Of a stretch of 64,000 bases of DNA, positions 19,131 to 26,847 are shown one piece after another. Position 1 is the stretch's first letter. Every line of letters starts with the position of its first letter. This DNA comes from Thermoplasmata archaeon (lineage in GTDB: Archaea; Thermoplasmatota; Thermoplasmata; Lutacidiplasmatales; UBA184): assembly GCA_027314165.1 (NCBI GenBank), contig DAHVCH010000004.1, forward strand, positions 1 through 64,000, read 5' to 3'. The notes under the pieces are model-generated. The model was not told the origin of the DNA. It ran no database searches and saw nothing but the letters and a program-made list of their open reading frames with translations. The position numbers were made by a program, and so were the translations under genes.

Positions 19131-19690
19131 GGTGGAGGTCAGCGGAGGCGCCGCCGAACGCGTCCGCGAGGTCGTCGACCAACTCCGGGAGCGGAAGTTC
19201 CCCTACGTGCGTCGGTCCCGCCGGCGTATCCCCTGGTGACTCTACGACCTGGCCCAGCGGCCGGGGTTCCTCGAGATACTCGATCTCGTCCAGGGTTCGT
19301 GGACCGGTGGGCCTGGGAGCGGCCCGAGGGGGCCGCCACCCCTCCCCACCCGAAGGGGGACCGGCCCCCGGTCGCTCTTCTCGACCGACTGAAAGCCCCC
19401 CTCGCCCAGAGCTACCTGGGTCTTCCCAACCGCCCGACCGAAGGGGAGGTGACCGTCCTGCGAGTGATCCTGGAGATCTCCCGCCACTTCGGCTACAAGA
19501 GGCCCTGTCCTCGGCCTACAGGGCTTCGAGGAACTGCTCATCACGGAAGCGCGGGACTTGGAGGGGGCTCCTCCCCTCGATGGAGTACTCGAACGCCACA
19601 CGGACCGCGGCAAGGCGGTCGACCTCGAGGTCGGGAGGCACGTAACAAATGCCCTTCGGCTCCGGGTCAGCCCCGGCCACCAACCATTAA
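19129..19690 (+). pseudogene. Apparently frameshifted coding remnant
   Basis: Protein-like segments occur successively in different + frames: MVEVSGGAAERVREVVDQLRERKFPYVRRSRR, then ...FVDRWAWERPEG...LLDRLKAPLAQSYLGLPNRPTEGEVTVLRVILEISRHFGYKR, then ...GFEELLITEARDLEGAPPLDGVLERHTDRGKAVDLEVGRHVTNALRLR. Confidence 0.45.
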
Positions 19691-19722
19691 GGGTGGGAAG
19701 CGCCCCTCTACGGAACGGGTCC

Positions 19723-20421
19723 TTGCAGCAAGTCCTCTCCGTCGCCCCGGTCAAGTCGGTCTCCGCGGACGAGGCTCAGACCTGGCTCCTTGTCGGGCTC
19801 ATCTTCCACGTCATATTCAGCATCGGGATCGCCGTGGTCATCTTCCTGTTCTTCGGCGTACTCGGGATCTTCGGGAACATCTTCTGGCTGATCGGAGCGA
19901 CGCTCATCGGCCTCATCGTCCTGGCCATCTACATCGGCGTGGACTGGTGCTACCTGCGGACCCGCCGAGGGGAGTACGAGGGGGCCCGTGGGCCGACGCT
20001 GATCCTGGGAATCCTCGGTATCGTGTTCGGGGGCATCATCACCGGGGTGTTCTACCTCATGGCCTACTCGAAGCTCGGGGACGCGATCCGCGAGCGCACC
20101 GCACCGCTGGTGGCCGTCCCGGTCACGGCGGTCAACCCCTACTTCGTCGCCTACGCTCCCGTGCCGGGCTACGGGGCCCCGGGCGCGGTCCCGATGTACG
20201 TCGCGTCTCCCTATCCTACCGCCGCGCCCTACCCGGCCGCCGCGCCTTACCCGACCGCGGCACCCTATCCGACTGCCGCGCCCCCGCTGGCCATCACCCC
20301 CCCACCGGCCCCGCCGCAGGCCCCCGCAACGCCGACCGTGTGCGCCCGCTGCCGCCAGGCGACCACCTACGTACCTGAGTACCAGCGGTACTACTGTCAC
20401 TCCTGTCACCTCTACGCGTGA
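19723..20421 (+). CDS. Polytopic membrane protein with Pro/Ala-rich repeat and C-terminal zinc ribbon
   Basis: Hydrophobic segments WLLVGLIFHVIFSIGIAVVIFLFFGVLGIFGNIFWLIGATLIGLIVLAIYIGV and TLILGILGIVFGGIITGVFYLM; APYPxAA repeats; CARCRQ...CHSCHLYA. Start codon uncertain. Confidence 0.7.
   Translation: MQQVLSVAPVKSVSADEAQTWLLVGLIFHVIFSIGIAVVIFLFFGVLGIFGNIFWLIGATLIGLIVLAIYIGVDWCYLRTRRGEYEGARGPTLILGILGIVFGGIITGVFYLMAYSKLGDAIRERTAPLVAVPVTAVNPYFVAYAPVPGYGAPGAVPMYVASPYPTAAPYPAAAPYPTAAPYPTAAPPLAITPPPAPPQAPATPTVCARCRQATTYVPEYQRYYCHSCHLYA
20209..20283 (+). repeat. In-frame tandem repeat encoding (A)PYPTAA/APYPAAA units
   Basis: SPYPTAAPYPAAAPYPTAAPYPTAAPP read directly; about 18-nt units. Confidence 0.8.
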
Positions 20422-20496
20422 GGGCCCTGGAGACCCGGGATCGCGCCTGCGCGCTGGACACGACCTGGGTCCTGGCTTTCGTAAACGTCATACTCC

Positions 20497-21099
20497 TTGC
20501 TTCCCCCGAGGGGGCCCGTGGCCGCGAGCCCTCCGCCCACCTCGCCCTCCGCAGGCGGCCCCACTCCCGGCAAGCCCGGCACCGCTGAGCTGCCCCGCGC
20601 CCTCCAGGCGCCCTACCGGCTCTTCCAGTGGTTCCTGGCCACGCCTCGGCGGAGGAACTTCTACATCAAGACGATGCGCGCGGTGCTCATCATCGGCATG
20701 TTGGGCCTCGTCACGATGGTCGTCGTGCCGGAGCTGACGAACACCGCGATGCCCGCGCCGGACTCGCTGACCTTCAGCCAGGCCTTCACGATCGCCCCGT
20801 ACAACTCGACCGCCGTCGCGGGCCTCGTCGACGGGGATGACGTCGTCGCGGGGAACTTCTCGGTCACCACCCCGCACGGGGGGCCGGTGGTGTTCTACAT
20901 CATCCTCCCGGGGAACGGCACCTGGAACCAGCGCTACCCCCAGGCGGTCTATGCCCTGCCCTCCCCCGCCTCCGCCTCGCCGGTCACCTTCACCGCCGCC
21001 TACACCGACTGGTACACCTTCGTCTGGACGAACCCCACGAACTCCACGGTCTCGATCTACGTCAGCTTCAGCTACCTCTCCTCGGCCCCTCCCGCGTAA
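20497..21099 (+). CDS. Membrane-anchored extracellular protein of unknown function
   Basis: TM AVLIIGMLGLVTMVVVPEL followed by Thr/Ser/Asn-rich ectodomain. Confidence 0.65.
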   Translation: MLPPRGPVAASPPPTSPSAGGPTPGKPGTAELPRALQAPYRLFQWFLATPRRRNFYIKTMRAVLIIGMLGLVTMVVVPELTNTAMPAPDSLTFSQAFTIAPYNSTAVAGLVDGDDVVAGNFSVTTPHGGPVVFYIILPGNGTWNQRYPQAVYALPSPASASPVTFTAAYTDWYTFVWTNPTNSTVSIYVSFSYLSSAPPA

Positions 21100-21115
21100 C
21101 ACGGACAGCCTGAGC

Positions 21116-21841
21116 ATGGGCCACGGGGCGGGCTCGACGGGAGCTGACCGGCGGCCCTTCCGCGCATTCCACCGAGAGCGGAAGCATGCCCCTTGGTCCG
21201 CGCTCGCCTTCCTCCTGGGGACGTTCGTCGTCGCTGGAGGGAGCCTCCCCTCCGTGCCCGGCGCGGCGAGCGGCGTCGCGGAGCTCCTGCCCATGCCGCC
21301 GGGGGGCCCGGGCCCGGACGCGATCGCCTCTCATCTCCCCGGGCTGCACGTGAACGCGTCCTACCGCGTGGACGGCCCCATCTACTTCGGGGGATGCAAC
21401 GGGTCGGCGCCTTCCGAGCCGGTCGTTCTGAACGCGACCGCCACGGGAGGAGCGCCTCCCTACAACTTCAGCTGGTACTTCGTCCACGGCTCTCCGCCCG
21501 TCACGGGAAACCCGGTCTACCACGCGTTCCACAACGGGGGTTCGGACTGGGTCGACCAGGAGAACGTGACCCTGAACGTGACGGACAGCGCGGGCACCTG
21601 GCTCCTGGACCAGGTCCACATCGCCGGAGCGTACGGGCCCGCGCCGGAGTGCGTCGCGCCCTCCCAGGGGTTCCCCGTCCTCGTGGTGGGAGCGGTCCTC
21701 GCGGTCGCTGCGCTGGTCATCGGGATCCTGGAGGCGCGCGACAGGTCGGGCCGAAAGCGGACCGGCCCGCCTCGTGAGGGGAAGGAGGATGGGCCGAGGA
21801 GCGGGCCGGGGGAGCGGCCCGAACGGACCCCTTCGCCCTGA
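21116..21841 (+). CDS. Secreted/membrane protein with PKD-like ectodomain
   Basis: Signal segment, PVVLNATATGGAPPYNFSWYFVHGSPPVTGNPVYHAFHNGG...NVTLNVTDSAGTW, C-terminal TM FPVLVVGAVLAVAALVIGIL. Confidence 0.65.
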   Translation: MGHGAGSTGADRRPFRAFHRERKHAPWSALAFLLGTFVVAGGSLPSVPGAASGVAELLPMPPGGPGPDAIASHLPGLHVNASYRVDGPIYFGGCNGSAPSEPVVLNATATGGAPPYNFSWYFVHGSPPVTGNPVYHAFHNGGSDWVDQENVTLNVTDSAGTWLLDQVHIAGAYGPAPECVAPSQGFPVLVVGAVLAVAALVIGILEARDRSGRKRTGPPREGKEDGPRSGPGERPERTPSP

Positions 21842-21847
21842 TCGTCC

Positions 21848-23092
21848 CTAGTCGTCCTTGGACGCGCGGCGCCGCCCGTTCCCCTCGAAGCGGAGGGCCC
21901 ACTCCGCCTGTCGGCTCCCGCGCGACTTGAGCGACCGTCGGACGTCCACCGGCACCTTGCTGTCCTGCAAGAGCCGGGCCACCTGGTCGCTGTCGAGCCT
22001 CGAGACCCGGGGAAGCAGTCCCGCGTCCTGCAGGACCGGGAGGACCTGCTCGGGCGGGAAGACCCAGTGGGTCTCCTTCCTGCGATAGACGACGGCTCCC
22101 CTTCCCGGCAGACGATGGACCCCGAGACGGTCGGAGAGCGCGTGGAGCTCGCTGGCGACGGCCTCCATCTCCTGCCGTAGCCCCTCCCCCTGGCGCTTCA
22201 GGTCGGCATAGCGCTCCACGAGGTCCTCCACGTTCCGCCGCTCTGCCGTGGGGACCTCCTTCCACTCCGGGCAGATCGCCCGGAAGTCGCATCGGGTGCA
22301 GTAGGGCCCGGGACGCGGGTCGTGGACGTCGGACCGGATCCCGTCCACGACGTCGCCCAGGCGGGTGGAGAGGTCGCCCACCTCCTCCACGGTGCGAGGC
22401 TCCGTCCGCAACGGGGTGAGCGTCCGGAAGTGGTAGAGCGTCAGGGCCTCCACGGTCTTCGGGTAGTTCTTCTCGACCAGGAGCTGGTAGAGGGTCAGCT
22501 GGTCCGAGGTCCGGGCGTCCTGCCAGGAGAGCTCCTTGGAGGTCTTGTAGTCCAGGACCTCGAGCCCGCCCTTGGGGGTCTCGTCGATGCGGTCGACGAT
22601 GCCGTGGATCCGGATCCCGTCGATCTCCGCGTCCAGATGCTGCTCCACCGCGACCGCGTTGGGCGGGGCCGCCTGGAAGAGCGCGTGGTAGCGCCGCAGG
22701 AGCTCGGCGCCGAGGTCGAAGTTGCGCTTCTCGTCCTCGGGAGAGAGGTACCCTTCCGACACCCAGACCCGCCGGTAGACCTCGAGCAGCTGCTCGAGGT
22801 TCATGATGGCGGCCCCGGGACCCGCGGAGGCGGGCTCGGGCTCGGCAGGGGCTTCGTCGAAGTCGCGGAGCGTCCTCTGGACCTTCCCCCCCGGCACGAC
22901 CGCGAGGGCCGCCGGGGAGCGCTCGGCGACGGGCTTCACGAGCTCCTCGAGCGCCGAGTGGATCGAGCGGCCGAAGGAGAAGTACCCCCGCGGGGTCTCC
23001 GGCAGCCGGTCGATGTACATGAATTTCCAGCGAAGCGGGCACTCCGAGTAGGCCCGGAAACCCGAGTAGGAGAGCGGAGGCACCGTGCCCAT
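21848..23092 (-). CDS. RecB-like PD-(D/E)XK nuclease domain protein
   Basis: LSYSGFRAYSECPLRWKFMYIDRLPE; GIVDRIDETPKGGLEVLDYKTSKE; QLTLYQLL; C-terminal CTRCDFRAICPEW. Confidence 0.85.
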   Translation of the reverse strand: MGTVPPLSYSGFRAYSECPLRWKFMYIDRLPETPRGYFSFGRSIHSALEELVKPVAERSPAALAVVPGGKVQRTLRDFDEAPAEPEPASAGPGAAIMNLEQLLEVYRRVWVSEGYLSPEDEKRNFDLGAELLRRYHALFQAAPPNAVAVEQHLDAEIDGIRIHGIVDRIDETPKGGLEVLDYKTSKELSWQDARTSDQLTLYQLLVEKNYPKTVEALTLYHFRTLTPLRTEPRTVEEVGDLSTRLGDVVDGIRSDVHDPRPGPYCTRCDFRAICPEWKEVPTAERRNVEDLVERYADLKRQGEGLRQEMEAVASELHALSDRLGVHRLPGRGAVVYRRKETHWVFPPEQVLPVLQDAGLLPRVSRLDSDQVARLLQDSKVPVDVRRSLKSRGSRQAEWALRFEGNGRRRASKDD

Positions 23093-23159
23093 GCGGGCCG
23101 CCAGGCGACGGCGGGTTATCCCCTTTGGGTGCCGAGCGTGGTCCCGGGCGCTCCCGGGC

Positions 23160-24188
23160 CTAGCGCGCGGTGCTCAGAAGGTTCGTGCCGCCCGGGCCGG
23201 AGGCGAGGGGGGGCGCTGCGCGGGCGAGCGGGAAGCTCCCGGTCGGCTTCGGGATGCCCAGGAGCTCCAGGAACTCCTTGTAGTGGTTCCGGATGGTGAC
23301 CGGGGTCACGTTCGCCACGGCCGCGATGCGGTCCTGGCTGCGGGGCTCGCCCATCGTCGTGCACGCGATGTAGATGATCGTGGCCAGGACGCCGTTGGGA
23401 AGCACGCCGCTCGTCGAGTAGACCTTCTCGACCTGGGCCAGGAGATCCAGCACCCGCTGACGGACGTCGCGGGAGAGGTTCAGCTCCTGGGTGAAGCGGA
23501 CCAGGTAGTCCTTGGGCTCGATCGGACGGAGCGCCAAGTGGAGCTCCCGGGCCAGGAGGGTGTAGGCGCGCCCGACCTCGATCTTGCTCGCCTTCGAGTG
23601 GACGATGATCTCCTTCATCGTCCGGGGGACGCGGCACTGGCGGCAGGCCGCGTAGACCGCGGCCGCGACCATCGAGACGATCTTCTTGCCGCGCGTCGCC
23701 TTGTGCTCGAGCGCCTTGCGGTAGATGTAGGTGGCCGACTCCTTGACCTCCCGGGAGAGGCCCAGGACGCTCGCCAGGCGGTTCAGCTCCGCCAAGGCGA
23801 CCACCAGGTTCCTTTGGTGGGTCCGGACGGTCCGGAGGCGGTGGTTGAGCTTCCGGAGGTGGTAGAATTTGAGGGAGGCGTGGCGCGGCAGGGCATTCCC
23901 CTGGAAGTCCCGCCCCGGGGAGCCGATCTCGCTGTAGAGCCCCTTGTCCGGCAACAGGTTGGAGATCGCAGGACCGTACCCGCGGGCCGTGCGACCGTTG
24001 TCGTCGTCGCGGATCCGGGGAGCACGGTCAGAAATGAGCGTGCTGCCGTCCAGGACCAGCCCGCAGTCCCCGCAAACGAGCTCCCCGTGCAGCTCGTCCC
24101 GGGTCAAGTGGGATGATCGACAAGTGGGACAGAGATCCTCTCCGCTGTCGGAGCGGAGCGGCATCGGTGACGGTGCCCTGGCACTCAT
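23160..24188 (-). CDS. tfb: Transcription initiation factor TFB
   Basis: N-terminal zinc ribbon CPTCRSSH...GELVCGDCGLVL and two cyclin repeats (IVSMVAAAVYAACRQCRVPRTMKEI; VLATIIYIACTTMGEPRSQDRIAAVANVTPVTIRNHYKE). Confidence 0.95.
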   Translation of the reverse strand: MSARAPSPMPLRSDSGEDLCPTCRSSHLTRDELHGELVCGDCGLVLDGSTLISDRAPRIRDDDNGRTARGYGPAISNLLPDKGLYSEIGSPGRDFQGNALPRHASLKFYHLRKLNHRLRTVRTHQRNLVVALAELNRLASVLGLSREVKESATYIYRKALEHKATRGKKIVSMVAAAVYAACRQCRVPRTMKEIIVHSKASKIEVGRAYTLLARELHLALRPIEPKDYLVRFTQELNLSRDVRQRVLDLLAQVEKVYSTSGVLPNGVLATIIYIACTTMGEPRSQDRIAAVANVTPVTIRNHYKEFLELLGIPKPTGSFPLARAAPPLASGPGGTNLLSTAR

Positions 24189-24415
24189 GCTGTTCGCAGG
24201 GAATTCGCAGACGAACTAACCTGGACGTAGCGGCTCGGCAACTTTCCCCTCCCCCTCTGGAGCGTGAGCGTGACCATTCCGGCTGGCCCTAAAAGAACTT
24301 GTCGTCGCCCTCAGAACCGCGTACGAACGTTTCACGCGTTATGGACATGGATGCGGATGTATACTCCGGCCCCATACCGGTGCGAAAACGCCGCCGCTCG
24401 AGCCGCGGGACGGGC

Positions 24416-25081
24416 TCAGAGCGCAGCCTGGAAGTCGTCCACGGTGAGCGTGAACGGGCTCTCCGGGGTGAGCTTCCCCTGTTCGCGGAGGAGCTCGCGG
24501 CTGAGCAACCAGTAGAGCGTGGCGAGGGACGCCCTTCCCTTGTTGTTGGCCGGGATGACCAGGTCGACGTAGCGCGTGTCGTTGTTCACGTCGCAGAACC
24601 CGACCACGGGGATCCCCACGGAGAGGGCCTCGGAGAGGGCCTGCATGTCCGTCGCGGGGTCGGAGACCACCAGGACCTTCGGCTCGACGAAGCCCGGGAG
24701 GTTCGGGTTGGTGAGGGAACCGGGAACGAAGCGCTCGGCGAGGGTGATCGCGCCCACCTGCTTCGCGAAGACGCGGACGGGCTTCTGACCGTACTGGCGC
24801 TGGGAGACCGCGAGGATCTTGTCCGCGGGGAAGCGGGAGAGGAACTTCGCGGCAAGGCGGATCCGGTGGTCCGTCTCCTTGATGTCTAGGACGTAGAGGC
24901 CGTCGTAACGGATCTTGAAGATGAACTTCCGCATCGAGGCGGACTTCTGCTGCGTACCGATGTGGACCCCGGACGTGAGGTAGGTGTCCTCCGGGATGAG
25001 CAGGTCGCCCTCGCCGCGCCGGTCGGACGGCAGGGCCATGGGGGTCGGGGCGTTAGCTCCCTGGGCTTCTTCGAGGCTCAT
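24416..25081 (-). CDS. rpsB: 30S ribosomal protein S2
   Basis: YLTSGVHIGTQQKSASMRKFIFKIRYDGLYVLDIKETDHRIRLAAKFL...FVEPKVLVVSDPATDMQALSEALSVGIPVVGFCDVNNDTRYVDLVIPANNKGR. Confidence 0.97.
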   Translation of the reverse strand: MSLEEAQGANAPTPMALPSDRRGEGDLLIPEDTYLTSGVHIGTQQKSASMRKFIFKIRYDGLYVLDIKETDHRIRLAAKFLSRFPADKILAVSQRQYGQKPVRVFAKQVGAITLAERFVPGSLTNPNLPGFVEPKVLVVSDPATDMQALSEALSVGIPVVGFCDVNNDTRYVDLVIPANNKGRASLATLYWLLSRELLREQGKLTPESPFTLTVDDFQAAL

Positions 25082-26364
25082 GGTGAGGGGAAGGTCGCCA
25101 GTCGTACCAATTCATTAAGCTTGGCCATCCGTTCCCCTCCTCGGACGCCGCATTTGATGCCCCGGCTGCCGAAGGCCAGGGCGAGGTGGGCCAGCCAGGC
25201 GTCCGGGACCTCGCCAGAGCGGTGCGAGGCGACCGTCGACCACCCCGCTTTGCGGGCCATCTCGACGCACCGCAGGGTGTCCGTGAGCGTCCCCACCTGG
25301 TTCACCTTGAGCAGGATCGCGTTGCCCGCCCCCTCCCGGATCCCCCGCTCCAGGCGGCTCGGGTGGGTCGTGTAGAGGTCGTCCCCCACGATCAGGGGCG
25401 CGCCTCCGCGCGCGCTCCTTGAGGTCAGGCGGGCAAAGCCCTGGAAATCGCTCTCCTCCAGGGGGTCCTCGACGTAGGCGAGGCCGTACTTCTCGATCAG
25501 CTTCGCGACGAACCCCACCTGGCCGTCCGGGTCCAGCGTCTGGTCCCGGTAGACGTAGCGGCCCTTGTGGAAGAACTCGCTCGCGGCGAGGTCGAGACCG
25601 GGACGGACGGAGACCCCGTTCGCCTTCCGGGCGTCGCGGACCTCCTGACAGGCCTCGGCGAGGAGCTCCAAGGCCTCGACGCTGGAGAGGGGAGCGACCC
25701 ATCCCCCTTCGTCGCCCAGGCCCAACGCGGCCTTCGGGAAGCGTTCCCTCAGCCGCTTGCCCACGGCCCGGTGGACGGCGACGGCCGCCTCCACGGCGGC
25801 CCCGGGGTCCTTCGCCTCCGTGAACGCGATGTACTCCTGGATCTCGGGGCCGCCGATGGCGTGGGCCCCGCCGTTGATGACGTTCCCGACGAGGGCGGGA
25901 TAGGTCGGCGTCCCCGGGGCGCCGGGGACGGCGCGCCAGAGCGGAACGCCTCGGGCCCGGGCCCGCAGCTCTGCAAAGGCGATGGAAAGGGCCGTGGTGG
26001 TGTTCCCGCCCAGGAAGGAGAGCTCAGGGGTCCCGTCCAGCTCCTTGAGGAGCGCGTCGAAGCCCGGCTGGTCGTCCAGGGGGAAGCCCACGAGGCGGGG
26101 CGCGGCCCTCTTCTGGAAGCGTTCGAGGGCCACGGGGACCCCTCCCTCGGGGAACGCCCGGACCTCCGTGGTCCCGGTCGAGGCGCCGCTGGGAGCCGCG
26201 GCCCGACCGACGATCCCTGAGGGGCCCTCGAGCGTGGCCTCCACCGTCGGGTTGCCTCTGCTGTCGAAGACCCGCGCCACCCGGGCGTGCACGATCGTCA
26301 GGCCCGAGGAGGAGCTCCCCGACGTCCCTTCCCCGCCGGAAGGCGCGGACGACGAGCCCTTCAC
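25078..26364 (-). CDS. eno: Enolase
   Basis: RVFDSRGNPTVEATLEG...GAAAPSGASTGTTEV...GGAHAIGGPEIQEYI...LGDEGGWVAP...YVEDPLEESDFQGFARL...LLKVNQVGTLTDTL...VASHRSGE. Confidence 0.97.
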   Translation of the reverse strand: MKGSSSAPSGGEGTSGSSSSGLTIVHARVARVFDSRGNPTVEATLEGPSGIVGRAAAPSGASTGTTEVRAFPEGGVPVALERFQKRAAPRLVGFPLDDQPGFDALLKELDGTPELSFLGGNTTTALSIAFAELRARARGVPLWRAVPGAPGTPTYPALVGNVINGGAHAIGGPEIQEYIAFTEAKDPGAAVEAAVAVHRAVGKRLRERFPKAALGLGDEGGWVAPLSSVEALELLAEACQEVRDARKANGVSVRPGLDLAASEFFHKGRYVYRDQTLDPDGQVGFVAKLIEKYGLAYVEDPLEESDFQGFARLTSRSARGGAPLIVGDDLYTTHPSRLERGIREGAGNAILLKVNQVGTLTDTLRCVEMARKAGWSTVASHRSGEVPDAWLAHLALAFGSRGIKCGVRGGERMAKLNELVRLATFPSP

Positions 26365-26828
26365 TTGCCCCCCGATGGCGCATCCTGGACGAACTCGGTC
26401 AGGACCCCTCCGAAAGAGGAGGGGTGCGCGAAGGCGACGAGCCGGCCGCGGGCCCCCTTTCGGGGCTCGAGGTCGATGAGGCGGGCGCCCTGGGCCGACA
26501 GCTCCGAGAGCTTCGCCCGCAGGTCCAGGACGTGGAACGCGACGTGGTGGAGCCCCTCGCCCCGCTTCTCCAGGAACTTGGCGAGGGTCGCGTCGGGGGC
26601 CGTGGGCTCGAGGAACTCGAGGTGCGTGCCTCCCGCGCTCAGGAACCGGACCCGGACCTTCTGCGAAGCGACGACCTCCGGCTCGGAGGCCGTGGTCCCG
26701 AGCGCCCGTTCCCAGAGCGGGACGCTCACGGACAGGCTCGTGACGGCGATGCCGAGGTGGTCGACCGGGGGCCCCGCTTGTCCAGCGAGGGGAGCAGGGT
26801 GCGGGAGGTCGGACGTCATGGGAGCCAC
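26361..26828 (-). CDS. mce: Methylmalonyl-CoA epimerase
   Basis: VDHLGIAVTSLSVSVPLWERALG...FLSAGGTHLEFLEPT...GEGLHHVAFHVLDL...GVLTEFVQ. Confidence 0.93.
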   Translation of the reverse strand: MAPMTSDLPHPAPLAGQAGPPVDHLGIAVTSLSVSVPLWERALGTTASEPEVVASQKVRVRFLSAGGTHLEFLEPTAPDATLAKFLEKRGEGLHHVAFHVLDLRAKLSELSAQGARLIDLEPRKGARGRLVAFAHPSSFGGVLTEFVQDAPSGGK

Positions 26829-26847
26829 GTTCCTCGTCCGGAGGTCC

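Noticed and set aside
20209-20283. Short direct repeats considered as a CRISPR array
   Set aside because: Units of about 18 nt, contiguous and in-frame, encoding PYPTAA; no spacers. No CRISPR array or cas operon seen; the Cas4-like/RecB-like nuclease at 21848 has no cas neighbours.
21848-23092. Considered calling the PD-(D/E)XK protein Cas4
   Set aside because: At 414 aa it is larger than typical Cas4, has an extra C-terminal helical region, and there is no CRISPR context; RecB-like nuclease is safer.
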